From an uncultured Gemmatimonadota bacterium (GTDB lineage Bacteria > Gemmatimonadota > Gemmatimonadetes > Gemmatimonadales > GWC2-71-9), in the NCBI GenBank assembly GCA_946479825.1, contig CAMLHU010000008.1, forward strand, positions 1 through 20,786: DNA of 20,786 nucleotides, given 5' to 3'. Made by a program: the position numbers and the translations under genes. The notes beneath the pieces were generated by a model that was given only the letters and a program-made list of their open reading frames with translations, was not told the DNA's origin and ran no database searches. Below are positions 13,724 through 20,786 of the stretch, piece after piece (within the stretch, counting starts at the first letter, position 1; the number at the start of each line of letters is the position of its first letter).

Positions 13724-15743
13724 TCCCGCGCCGGGCCGCGCTCAGGATGGAATCGCGTGACGCGGGGTAGAAGCGCGGCACCGCTCCGATCCGGGCGCTC
13801 CCCGGCCGCAGCAGGTACACCGGGCGGTCCGGATACTCGGCCAGCAGCAGCGTGTCGCGCCCGGCCATATCCCGCACGTAGATGTTGCCGCCGCCGGCGT
13901 TGAGCAGCGGCGCATAGAGCGTGAACCCGGCGCGATCCTCGTTGATCCGGTCCACGCACGCCTGGGTGTAGCGCGGCCCCCGCGGTTCGAACTGTTCGGT
14001 GGTGTCGGGCGAGACCGGCGACCCGCGCAGCCGGGTCGAATCCGCGAGCAGCGGCCGGAGCGCACGGTCGGCCGCGGAGTCGCGCCGGCCCGCCTGCTCG
14101 AGCCCGTCGAGCGCCTGTTCCAGCCGGCAGGCGTCGATCCGCCGGTAGAACAGCTCCGCGTCCGGCCGCGACACGCCCAGCGCCCACATCCGCGCCACCA
14201 GTTCAGCCCCCCAACTCTCCCGAACGAAGACCAGCGCGCGGCGCACCCCCGCCGAGTCGGCCGCGCGGTCGGCGTCCCAGCGCATCGTGACGAGCCCGTT
14301 CCGATATTGCGCCGCGCGCGCCGGGATCCCGGCGCCGAGCGCGAGGAGCCCCGCGACCCCGCAGGCGTACGCGGCGCCCCGGAGGCCGGCGCCCTGACCC
14401 AGGCGCTCGCGGAGCGCGGGAAGGAACCGCGCCGTCCACACGACGGCGACGGGGATGAGCACGTACACGAACCGCGGGCCCAGGTAGAACCCGTCGTGCC
14501 AGTAGGCGAAGTAGAGTCCCAGGGTCGCGGCGGCGGCACCGAGGAGATAACGGTCGAAGGGGCTGAGCTTCCGGGCCAGCCAGAGCGCCACGATGGCGGG
14601 CAGGAGCGCGGGGACCGGCGTCTCGAAGAGGTAGGTGTTGAGCCGGAGCAGGTAGAGGTTCACGAGCTCGAGGCCGCGCGCCGGCGTGTGCGCCACGCCC
14701 CACGGCGCCCGGTGGAAGCCGAGCGCGTGACTCGGCCCCCAGAGCACCGAATAGCCGAACTCGAGCGGCGCCCCGGTGGTCCGGGCGTTAGCCCAGAGCA
14801 GCGCGCCGACCGGGAGCGCGAAGGCGACCGCGGCGACGGCGAGCGCGCCGACGCCCACGCGGCGGTCGCGGATCCCTGCCAGCAGCCAGACCGTGGCGGG
14901 CAGCGCGAACGCGACGGCGTCCGGCGGGCGCACGGCCGCCGCCACCCCGAACCCGAATCCGCAGGCCAGCGCATCGCTCCAGCGCGCCCGGCCACCCTGC
15001 AGCATCCCCGCGAGCCCCGCCGAGCCGACCAGCAATCCGAGCAGCGTCGGGACGTGGTTCATGAACGAGCCGGCCATGAACGCCGTGAACGGCGCGAAGG
15101 CGAACAACAGAAGCGCCGCGAGCGCGGCCCCCGGCCCGAGGTCGAGCCGACGGAGGCACCAGCCGAACGCGACGACCGACAGCGCGCCGAGGACGGGGCC
15201 CACCAGCCACGGCGCGCCGGCCAGGACGCCGAGCGCGAGCAGCGCGGGGCCGCCGACCGGGAACTGGCCGTACACCTTGTCGGGAAAGTCGATGAGATGG
15301 ATGGAGCTGAAGAATTCGGGGTGGGCAGGGAGCGGCAGGAAGAGGTGCCCCGCGGCGTACATCCGCGCCTGGTAGAGCTCGACGATCTCGTCGATGAGGA
15401 GCGGCCGCCCGCCCAGCACCCCGAGGGCGATCGCCACGTAGACGATGAGCGCGGCGACCGCGACCAGCACGGCAGTGCGGCGCGGATGCGCGGCATACCG
15501 CTCCGCGGCCCGGGCCCAGAGGCCCGCGCGCCAGAGCGGCAGCCCCCGGCCCAGGATGGCGAGCACCGCGCCGGCCCCGACCACGATGACGAGGCCCAGC
15601 ACCCACCCGGTCATCACGAGGCGGTACCACGGCGCCTCGTGCCCGCCGGGGATCCAGTTGGCGATGGGAAGGAGCCCGACGACCGCGAGGAAGACCGCCG
15701 CGGCCCGCGCGGCGAGGCTTCCCCGTCCGGCTCCGTCAGGCAT
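13689..15743 (-). CDS. Large multi-pass membrane glycosyltransferase, GT-C fold
   Basis: Predicted 684-aa integral membrane enzyme. Two N-terminal helices precede the GT-C core, which has [15 protein letters not shown] (Asp118-Glu119) in the first catalytic loop, then PEFFS and [16 protein letters not shown] (157-172), the place of the YPPG motif in relatives. Hydrophobic segments continue to about residue 480, followed by a long soluble, probably periplasmic domain of about 200 residues with two cysteines. Such tails often determine acceptor binding; nothing more specific can be said. Its ATG overlaps the end of the DPM1-like GT2 gene by 8 bp, so the two are co-translated. A GT2 that charges a polyprenyl phosphate followed by a GT-C that uses it is a common functional pair. 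Confidence 0.87.
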   Translation of the reverse strand: MPDGAGRGSLAARAAAVFLAVVGLLPIANWIPGGHEAPWYRLVMTGWVLGLVIVVGAGAVLAILGRGLPLWRAGLWARAAERYAAHPRRTAVLVAVAALIVYVAIALGVLGGRPLLIDEIVELYQARMYAAGHLFLPLPAHPEFFSSIHLIDFPDKVYGQFPVGGPALLALGVLAGAPWLVGPVLGALSVVAFGWCLRRLDLGPGAALAALLLFAFAPFTAFMAGSFMNHVPTLLGLLVGSAGLAGMLQGGRARWSDALACGFGFGVAAAVRPPDAVAFALPATVWLLAGIRDRRVGVGALAVAAVAFALPVGALLWANARTTGAPLEFGYSVLWGPSHALGFHRAPWGVAHTPARGLELVNLYLLRLNTYLFETPVPALLPAIVALWLARKLSPFDRYLLGAAAATLGLYFAYWHDGFYLGPRFVYVLIPVAVVWTARFLPALRERLGQGAGLRGAAYACGVAGLLALGAGIPARAAQYRNGLVTMRWDADRAADSAGVRRALVFVRESWGAELVARMWALGVSRPDAELFYRRIDACRLEQALDGLEQAGRRDSAADRALRPLLADSTRLRGSPVSPDTTEQFEPRGPRYTQACVDRINEDRAGFTLYAPLLNAGGGNIYVRDMAGRDTLLLAEYPDRPVYLLRPGSARIGAVPRFYPASRDSILSAARRGTIAAGPPAPAR
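13696..13717. repeat. Overlapping GC palindromes inside the convergent gene overlap
   Basis: GCCGGCGCCGGC (13696-13707) and CGGCGGGCCCGCCG (13704-13717) are both perfect palindromes lying in the 35 bp where two convergent genes overlap. They could fold in either transcript and act as a bidirectional stop or roadblock. No T-tract is present on either side. Confidence 0.35.
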
Positions 15744-16452
15744 TCGGGCGGCGCGGCGGGAAGAGATTGTAGCGGATGATGTGGCCGAAGGCGGCCACCC
15801 CGTCCTTCCAGTTGATCTTCTTCCCCTCGGCGTAGGTCCGGCCCGAATACGAGACCGGCACCTCCCAGATCCGCGCCCGCGCCTGGGCCAGGCGGGCGGT
15901 GACCTCGGGCTCGAACCCGAACCGGTCGCTCGTGAGCACCAGCGACTTCATCACCGGCGCGCGGACCATCTTGTAGCAGGTCTCCATGTCGGTGAGGTTC
16001 AGGTTGGTGAACATGTTGGAGAGCGTGGTCAGCAGCCAGTTGCCCACCGAGTGCCAGTAGTAGAGCACCCGGTGCTCCGCGCCGAGGAAACGCGACCCGA
16101 AGACCGCGTCGGCCTTGCCGGCCAGGATGGGGGCGAGGAGCCGCGGAAAGTCCTGGGGGTCGTACTCGAGGTCGGCGTCCTGGACCACGATCACGTCGCC
16201 GGTCGCGTGCTCGATCCCGGTCCGGAGCGCCGCGCCCTTGCCGCGGTTGACCGGCTGGTGCACCGCCACCTGGATCTTCCCCGCTGCCTTGAGCCGGTCC
16301 ATCAGGTCGCCGCTCCCGTCACGGGAGCAGTCGTTGACGCAGATGATCTCCATCGGGATCGGGACCGAATGGAGCCGCTCGATCACGGTTTCCAGGGTCC
16401 GGATCTCGTTGTACACCGGGACGATGACGGACAAGGTGGGGAGCTGGGACAT
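15736..16452 (-). CDS. DPM1-like GT2 glycosyltransferase (polyprenyl-phosphate sugar synthase)
   Basis: Soluble GT-A-fold enzyme of 238 aa resembling dolichyl-phosphate mannose synthase, which transfers a sugar from GDP- or UDP-sugar to polyprenyl phosphate at the cytoplasmic face. Motifs: SVIVPVYNE (8-16), VNDCSRDGS (39-47), [11 protein letters not shown] (69-79), metal-binding QDADLEYDP (91-99), GSRF (119-122), and a C-terminal [17 protein letters not shown] segment typical of the family. No C-terminal membrane helices are present. The start ATG 16452 has only a weak AGGCG nearby. An array of 7-bp repeats begins 18 bp upstream of the start, so its promoter must lie within or beyond the repeats, or it is read through from pilR. 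Coupled by 8-bp overlap to the GT-C gene. Confidence 0.93.
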   Translation of the reverse strand: MSQLPTLSVIVPVYNEIRTLETVIERLHSVPIPMEIICVNDCSRDGSGDLMDRLKAAGKIQVAVHQPVNRGKGAALRTGIEHATGDVIVVQDADLEYDPQDFPRLLAPILAGKADAVFGSRFLGAEHRVLYYWHSVGNWLLTTLSNMFTNLNLTDMETCYKMVRAPVMKSLVLTSDRFGFEPEVTARLAQARARIWEVPVSYSGRTYAEGKKINWKDGVAAFGHIIRYNLFPPRRPNA

Positions 16453-16469
16453 GTTCGCCTGAGTGAGAG

Positions 16470-16502
16470 ATCCGCTATCCGCTATCCGCTATCCGCTATC
16501 CG
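16470..16502. repeat. Heptamer tandem array, unit ATCCGCT (4.7 copies)
   Basis: Four exact copies of ATCCGCT (16470-16497) plus ATCCG. It lies between the DPM1-like gene start (16452) and the pilR-like gene stop (16540), directly beside a second array with the same period but a different unit. Confidence 0.95.
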
Positions 16503-16514
16503 AACGCTAACTCA

Positions 16515-16542
16515 CGACCCACGACCCACGACCCGCGACTCA
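16515..16542. repeat. Heptamer tandem array, unit CGACCCA, overlapping the pilR-like stop codon
   Basis: CGACCCA, CGACCCA, CGACCCG, CGACTCA in tandem. The last unit ends at 16542 and supplies the TCA that is the TGA stop of the minus-strand response regulator. The unit core CGACC recurs in the array at 19724-19758, on the other side of the two-component genes, in the same orientation. Confidence 0.9.
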
Positions 16543-17913
16543 CGCCTTCTCGCCGCCCTCGTACCGGCTCAGCTTCCGGTACAGCGTGGACGGGTCGATG
16601 CCGAGCACCTCGGCGGCGCGGGTCTTGTTGCCGCCCTCGGACTGGAGCACCCACATGATGTACGACCGTTCGATGACGTCGAGGGTCGGGTTCGGGTGGT
16701 TCCGCTCATTGAGGAGCGTCTCGCGCCGGCGGCGGGTGATCCGCTCCGGCAGGGCCTCGAGGGGGATGGTGTCGCCGCGGGCGACGACGAGCGCGTGCTC
16801 CACCGCGTTCTCGAGTTCGCGGACGTTGCCGGGCCAGTCGTACACCATCAGGGCGTCGAGGGCGTCGGCGGCGAAGGCCCGGGCGGGGTAGCCGCGGTCG
16901 GTGGCCATCCGCTGCAGGAACGCATCCACCAGCAGCATCAGGTCCTCCTGCCGGTCGCGGAGCGGCGGGAGCTCGAGCGCGAAGACGTTGAGCCGGTAGA
17001 ACAGGTCGGACCGGAAGGCGCCGCGGCGGACCTCCTCCTCGAGGTCGCGGTTGGTGGCGGCCACGATGCGGACGTCGAGCGGCACCGGCTCGGTGCCGCC
17101 CACCGGGATGGCCTCGCGCTCCTGGAGCACGCGGAGGAGCTTGACCTGGAGGGCGGCCGGCATCTCGCCGACCTCGTCGAGGAAGAACGTCCCACCCCGC
17201 GCCGCGGCGAAGAGGCCCTGCTTGTCGCGCACGGCGCCGGTGAACGACCCCTTCACGTGGCCGAACAGCTCGCTCTCGAGGAGGTTCTCGGGGAGGGCGC
17301 CGCAGTTGATGGAGAGGAACGGCCCGTCCCGCCGCGGCGAGAGGTTGTGGACGTACCGGGCCAGGACCTCCTTACCGGTGCCGCTCTCGCCCTGGATGAG
17401 GACGGTCGCCTCGGTCGGGGCCACCAGTTCGGTGAGCTTGATGACCTCGAGGAACCGCTTCGACTTGCCGAGCGGGCGGGCGGGCGCGGTCTTCTCGCGC
17501 TGCCGGAAATCCTGCTTGAGCTGCTTGTTCTCCACCCGCACGGCGCGGAAGTCCACGGCGCGACGGAGGAGCGCCACCACGTCGTCGTTGGCGAACGGCT
17601 TCTGGAGGTAGAAGAACGCGCCCTGGTTGACGGCCGAGATCGCGGTCTGGGCGGACGCCTGCGCGGTCATCAGGATGACCGGCGTCATCGGGTCCTGCTC
17701 CTTGGCGGCCTGCAGGATGTCGAGCCCGGTGACCCCAGGCATCCGCACGTCGGTCAGGACGACGTCGTGCTGGCCGAGCTTGATCTGCTCGATGCCCGCC
17801 TTGCCGCCCTGGGCGGTGACGACGTCGAACCCCTCGCCCTTGAGCAGGATGCGCAGGGTGTCGAGGATGCCCATCTCGTCGTCGATGATCAGCACGCACG
17901 GCTTCTGGCTCAC
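16540..17913 (-). CDS. pilR: NtrC-family sigma-54 activator, PilR-like
   Basis: Complete 457-aa response regulator that should activate sigma-54 promoters. Receiver: IDDE (10-13), phospho-acceptor Asp55 in TDVRMPG, Lys105 in LQKPF. AAA+ domain: Walker A GESGTGKE (175-182), sigma-54 contact loop GSFTGA (222-227, Ser in place of the usual Ala at its second position), Walker B FFLDEVGE (243-250), WPGNVREL (360-367). C-terminal Fis-type helix-turn-helix NKTRAAEVLGIDPSTLYRKL (429-448). GTG 17913 overlaps the kinase stop (GTGA) and has GAGGAA upstream; the frame is open much further back, but that part is a shadow of the kinase. The name rests on pairing with a PilS-like six-helix kinase and on a sigma-54 pilin promoter in the same window, not on a sequence search. 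Confidence 0.9.
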   Translation of the reverse strand: MSQKPCVLIIDDEMGILDTLRILLKGEGFDVVTAQGGKAGIEQIKLGQHDVVLTDVRMPGVTGLDILQAAKEQDPMTPVILMTAQASAQTAISAVNQGAFFYLQKPFANDDVVALLRRAVDFRAVRVENKQLKQDFRQREKTAPARPLGKSKRFLEVIKLTELVAPTEATVLIQGESGTGKEVLARYVHNLSPRRDGPFLSINCGALPENLLESELFGHVKGSFTGAVRDKQGLFAAARGGTFFLDEVGEMPAALQVKLLRVLQEREAIPVGGTEPVPLDVRIVAATNRDLEEEVRRGAFRSDLFYRLNVFALELPPLRDRQEDLMLLVDAFLQRMATDRGYPARAFAADALDALMVYDWPGNVRELENAVEHALVVARGDTIPLEALPERITRRRRETLLNERNHPNPTLDVIERSYIMWVLQSEGGNKTRAAEVLGIDPSTLYRKLSRYEGGEKA

Positions 17914-19595
17914 GCCGCTTCCTCCGAGGCCCAGTGGACGGGCAGAAATATGGTGAAGGTCGTCCCCCGTCCGGCGGCGGTGTCCACCAGCACGAGCCCC
18001 CGGTGGGCCTCGACGGCCCGCTGGACGATCGAGAGCCCGAGCCCCGACCCGCCGACCCGCCCGCTCACGAACGGTTCGAAGAGCCGCTCCCGCACCTCGG
18101 ACGGGATGCCCGGGCCGTTGTCGCGGATCTCGAGCCGGACCGCCCGCTCGATGCCGCTCCCGGCGGGCAGCTCGTTGGCGGCGGCGGGGCGGACGTTGAC
18201 GACCACGGTGACCGCGCCCTTGGCGGCCTGCACCGCGTTGAGGACCAGGTTGGCCACCACCCGATGGAGCAGGTCCTCGTCGCCGTCGATCTGCGAGCGC
18301 TCGCCGGTGACGGTGACGGTCACGTCGGCCCGGGCGTCGGGATGCTCGCGCACCAGCCGCGCCGCCGCCTCCGCCACCTGCAGCAGGTCGAGCGGCTCCG
18401 ACCGCGTGATGCGGACGCGCGAGAAGTCGAGGAACTCGCTCAGCAGGCGGCTCAGCCGGTCGCTCTCGCGCACGATGAGCTGCGCCAGGAACCGCTCGTC
18501 CTCGCTGGCCCGCGGCGAGCGCGACAGCTGCTCCACCGAGCTCCGGATGGAGGCGAGCGGGTTGCGGATCTCGTGCGCCAGCGACGCGCTCAGCTCGGCC
18601 ACCGCCTCGAGCCGCTCCGCCCGCAGGTGGAGTTCCTGCAGCCGCTTGGTGTCGGAGATGTCGGCGAAGATCGCCGTCACCGACGGCGTGCCGGTGTCCT
18701 GCTCGCGCTCGAGCGTGGTGACGCTGAGGCCGATCGGCAAGTCGTCCGCGTCGGTCCGCCGGACCGTCCCCTCGGCGCGGGTCACGCGCCGGCCGGTCCG
18801 GAGCACCGAGAGGATCGCCTGGCCGAGCTCGGGGGCGGTGCCGCGGATCGCGTCGAGCACCGGCCGGCCCAGGAAGGCGGCGGCGGCAAGGCCGAGCATC
18901 TTCTCGGCCCGGGGATTGATGAACACCAGCCGCCCCTGCGCGTCCACGGTGAGGACGCCGGAGGTGATGGTGCGCAGGATGTCGCTGGCCTCGAGCCGGA
19001 CCCGCGCGAGCTCGGTCTCGAGCGACGCCGCCTTCCGCCCCTCCTCGCGGACCCGCGAGCTCAGGACGCTCACCACGCCGAAGACGAGGACGAACACCGC
19101 CGCCTGGCCGATGAACCCCGTGTTGGGGGGCTGCGGCTGACCCCAGATGATGTCGGCGAGGTAGAGGCAGATCGAGAGGCCGGTGATCAGCAGCCCGGCC
19201 CCGAAGGACATCATCAGCGTGTAGGCCGCGATGAGCAGGACGTACAGCGACGGGAACCCGCTCTGGTCGCCGCCGGCCAGGTGCACGACCAGCGTGACGG
19301 CGACGAGGTCGGCCAGCGCCTGGGCGTAGAGCTGCGACGGCGACGGCTCCCGGACCCGGCGCAGCTGGATGAGCCAGAACCCGTACGCGGTGAGCACGCC
19401 GACCACGATGACCGCGACGCTCACCAGGAAGGCGAGCTCGGGGATCTCGGTCCACCGGAGCGCCACCCACCAGAGCGACCCGACCGCCAGCAACAGCCGC
19501 AGGATGATGAGCCCCGTCAGCGCCGTCCCCACCTCGGGGATGCGCTGCCAGAACCGCAGGGGCTGGGCCTGCCGGACTCCCGGAGGTGTGGTCAC
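17910..19595 (-). CDS. pilS: PilS-like membrane sensor histidine kinase with PAS domain
   Basis: Predicted 561-aa inner-membrane kinase. About six hydrophobic segments between residues 25 and 180 have very short loops, as in PilS, which senses pilin in the membrane. A coiled linker leads to a PAS domain (about 205-315; ITSGVLTVDAQGRLVFINPRAEKMLG). HisKA has His341 in LAHEIRNPLASIRSSVEQLS. HATPase has an N-box NLVLNAVQA (Asn453), G1 DNGPG (492-496), FEPFVSG F-box and G2 GSGLGL (516-521). The frame runs 59 codons further upstream through low-complexity heptamer repeats; GTG 19595 is preferred because it starts just before the first recognisable sequence and GAAAG precedes it. Overlaps pilR by GTGA. 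Identification as PilS is from architecture plus context. Confidence 0.85.
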   Translation of the reverse strand: MTTPPGVRQAQPLRFWQRIPEVGTALTGLIILRLLLAVGSLWWVALRWTEIPELAFLVSVAVIVVGVLTAYGFWLIQLRRVREPSPSQLYAQALADLVAVTLVVHLAGGDQSGFPSLYVLLIAAYTLMMSFGAGLLITGLSICLYLADIIWGQPQPPNTGFIGQAAVFVLVFGVVSVLSSRVREEGRKAASLETELARVRLEASDILRTITSGVLTVDAQGRLVFINPRAEKMLGLAAAAFLGRPVLDAIRGTAPELGQAILSVLRTGRRVTRAEGTVRRTDADDLPIGLSVTTLEREQDTGTPSVTAIFADISDTKRLQELHLRAERLEAVAELSASLAHEIRNPLASIRSSVEQLSRSPRASEDERFLAQLIVRESDRLSRLLSEFLDFSRVRITRSEPLDLLQVAEAAARLVREHPDARADVTVTVTGERSQIDGDEDLLHRVVANLVLNAVQAAKGAVTVVVNVRPAAANELPAGSGIERAVRLEIRDNGPGIPSEVRERLFEPFVSGRVGGSGLGLSIVQRAVEAHRGLVLVDTAAGRGTTFTIFLPVHWASEEAA

Positions 19596-19665
19596 AGGCT
19601 TTCGGGAACGAGGATCGGGGGTTCGAGATGGAAATATGAGGGAAATGGGACGAAGAGGCGAGGAG

Positions 19666-19714
19666 GGGAGACGGGAGGCGGGAGAGAGGAGGCGGGAGAC
19701 GGGTGGGCGGCGGG
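19666..19714. repeat. Degenerate heptamer array, unit GGGAGRC (about 5-7 copies)
   Basis: GGGAGAC, GGGAGGC, GGGAGAG, AGGAGGC, GGGAGAC, then the more divergent GGGTGGG and CGGCGGG. It is strand-asymmetric (purines on plus) and sits in the 178-bp gap between the PilS-like gene and the GIY-YIG gene. The period is again exactly 7. Confidence 0.85.
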
Positions 19715-19723
19715 AGAGTGCAT

Positions 19724-19758
19724 CGACCAACGACCATCGACCAACGACCAACGACCCC
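19724..19758. repeat. Heptamer tandem array, unit CGACCAA (5 copies)
   Basis: CGACCAA, CGACCAT, CGACCAA, CGACCAA, CGACCCC. It ends 15 bp before the ATG of the GIY-YIG fusion gene. It shares the CGACC core with the array at 16515-16542. Confidence 0.93.
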
Positions 19759-19773
19759 ATATTACCCTTCACT

Positions 19774-20742
19774 ATGCCCTGGCACGTCTATCTCGCCCGC
19801 TGTGCGGACGGCTCGCTGTACACCGGCGTCGCCACGGACGTGGCGGCCCGGATCGCGACCCACAACGCCGGGCGCGGGGCGAAGTACACCCGCGCCCGGC
19901 GGCCGGTGGCGCTGGCGTGGAGCGCGCGGGCGGGCCACCGCGCCGAGGCGCTTCGGCTGGAGTGGCGGATCAAGCAGCTGGCGCGGGCCGACAAGGACCG
20001 CCTGACCCGGGGAGACACGATGGCGCTCACGGAATGGCGCGGCCTGCCGCGCGCGGGGCTCGACTTCCTGCGCGGCCTCCGCCGCAACAATCGGAAGGAA
20101 TGGTTCGAGGCCCGGCGCGACACCTACGAGGCGGCGCTCCGCGGGCCGCTCCGCGCGCTCGCCGAGGCGATGGATGTCCGGCTCGCGCGATTCGCGCCGG
20201 AGATCGTCGGCGACCCGAGGCGCTCACTGTTCCGGATCCACCGGGACGTCCGGTTCTCGAACGACAAGTCGCCGTACAAGACCAACGCCGGGCTCTGGTT
20301 CTATCACCGTGACGCCGGTCGCGGCGTGGGCCAGGAGTCCGGGGGCGGGGCCGGGTTCTACCTGCACGTGGAACCGGGGAACTGCTTCGTGGCCGGCGGG
20401 CTCTGGATGCCGCCCAAGCCGGCGCTCGACCGGATCCGGGGCCGGCTCGACGAGGCGCCGCACGACCTGGCCAGGATCGTCCGCGCGCCCGCGTTCCGCC
20501 GCGCGTTCGGCGCGCTCGACGAGGAGGCGATGCTGACGCGTACGCCGCGCGGTTTCGCGCCGGACCACCCCGCCGCCACCTGGCTCCGCTACAAGTCGTT
20601 CACCGCCTCGGCGGAGCTGCCGGAGAGCGCCCTGCTCCGCGCCGACCTCCCCCGCGTGCTCGAGCGCCGGTTCGTCGCGCTGCTGCCGTTGGTACGGTGG
20701 CTCAACGGGACGATGGGCTTCGGGGCGGCTGGGCGGAGGTGA
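19774..20742 (+). CDS. GIY-YIG nuclease domain fused to DUF2461 (TIGR02453-like) protein
   Basis: 322-aa protein with two domains normally found as separate genes. Residues 1-80 are a YhbQ/UPF0213-type GIY-YIG domain: HVYLARC (Tyr6), LYTGVA (Tyr16), Arg26, His30, GRGAKYTR (33-40) and RLEWRIKQL with likely metal-binding Glu63. From about residue 83 a DUF2461 domain follows: FLRGLRRNNRKEWFEARRDTYE, FRIHRDVRFSNDKSPYKT, FYLHVEPGNCFVAGGLWMP. DUF2461 function is unknown. No stop separates them. Met83 (20020) sits exactly at the join and could be a second start, giving a free DUF2461 protein of about 240 aa. ATG 19774 has no Shine-Dalgarno; TATTACCCT lies just upstream, so the mRNA may be leaderless. 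The remaining 44 bases after the stop hold no gene. Confidence 0.88.
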   Translation: MPWHVYLARCADGSLYTGVATDVAARIATHNAGRGAKYTRARRPVALAWSARAGHRAEALRLEWRIKQLARADKDRLTRGDTMALTEWRGLPRAGLDFLRGLRRNNRKEWFEARRDTYEAALRGPLRALAEAMDVRLARFAPEIVGDPRRSLFRIHRDVRFSNDKSPYKTNAGLWFYHRDAGRGVGQESGGGAGFYLHVEPGNCFVAGGLWMPPKPALDRIRGRLDEAPHDLARIVRAPAFRRAFGALDEEAMLTRTPRGFAPDHPAATWLRYKSFTASAELPESALLRADLPRVLERRFVALLPLVRWLNGTMGFGAAGRR

Positions 20743-20764
20743 GCGGCGGCGGATGGGGGGACAA

Positions 20765-20785
20765 GTGGCGGGTGGTGAGTGGCAG
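20765..20785. repeat. Degenerate heptamer array GTGGYRR (3 copies, may continue past edge)
   Basis: GTGGCGG, GTGGTGA, GTGGCAG, then the window ends in G, the first base of a further unit. It is short and imperfect, but it has the same period as the four arrays to its left and again begins shortly after a stop codon. Confidence 0.5.
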
Positions 20786-20786
20786 G

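Noticed and set aside
16470..16542. CRISPR-like array
   Set aside because: Units are 7 bp with no spacers and there are no cas genes; these are simple tandem repeats.
15445..19140. Very long plus-strand open frame (over 1,200 codons) opposite the GT2 and PilS/PilR-like genes
   Set aside because: It is antisense to genes with intact catalytic motifs, has Arg/Gly/Ala-biased shadow composition and no recognisable domain. Long antisense frames are expected at this G+C content.
16540..19737. A 1065-codon minus-strand frame that would fuse extra sequence to the PilR-like regulator
   Set aside because: Only the part from GTG 17913 encodes a protein family. The upstream part is the +1 shadow of the kinase and of the heptamer repeats.
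17934..20312. Plus-strand open frame of about 790 codons overlapping pilS and the fusion gene
   Set aside because: Antisense to the kinase, out of frame with the GIY-YIG/DUF2461 gene, and low-complexity acidic/arginine-rich; a GC-driven shadow.

Overview
This is a very G+C-rich bacterial window (visibly around 70%). It has tightly packed genes, many GTG starts, repeated 4-nt GTGA/ATGA stop-start overlaps, NtrC-type two-component systems and type IV pilins. The style suggests Gemmatimonadota or a similar high-GC Gram-negative phylum. That assignment is inference from style and content; there is no rRNA or marker gene in the window. No transposase, phage gene, CRISPR, tRNA or rRNA was seen.

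Layout. (1) 1-4852, minus strand: two type IV pilin genes are followed co-directionally by a GT-C-type membrane glycosyltransferase, a membrane histidine kinase and an NtrC-family sigma-54 activator that runs off the left edge. (2) 4853-5228: a divergent regulatory gap holding a convincing sigma-54 (-24/-12) promoter for the first pilin, a direct repeat just upstream of it, and several dyads. (3) 5229-8645, plus strand: a TMTC-like GT-C enzyme with a TPR-like tail, then a second GT-C enzyme. (4) 12089-8631, minus strand: a compact overlapping operon of nucleotide-sugar epimerase/dehydratase, DegT/StrS PLP aminotransferase, PglD/NeuD-like N-acyltransferase and a GT2 polyprenyl-phosphate-type glycosyltransferase. 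(5) 12161-13723, plus strand: a large membrane protein with a TATAAT box placed for a leaderless mRNA. It converges on (6) 16452-13689, minus strand: a DPM1-like GT2 and a further GT-C enzyme. (7) 19595-16540, minus strand: a PilS-like kinase and PilR-like sigma-54 activator. Heptamer tandem repeats directly abut the activator's stop codon on one side and lie about 70-160 bp upstream of the kinase start on the other. (8) 19774-20742, plus strand: an unusual in-frame GIY-YIG nuclease/DUF2461 fusion.

How it may work together. A PilS/PilR-like pair and a sigma-54 pilin promoter in one window imply sigma-54 control of pilin expression. Between and around them lie four clear GT-C membrane glycosyltransferases, one possible fifth, two GT2 enzymes of the kind that charge polyprenyl phosphate, and an amino-sugar operon. 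Together they look like a lipid-carrier-dependent surface glycosylation locus. The Ser/Thr-rich pilins next door are plausible acceptors (inference). The most unusual non-coding structure is a family of period-7 tandem repeats with different unit sequences but the same period, confined to gaps from 16470 to the right edge.
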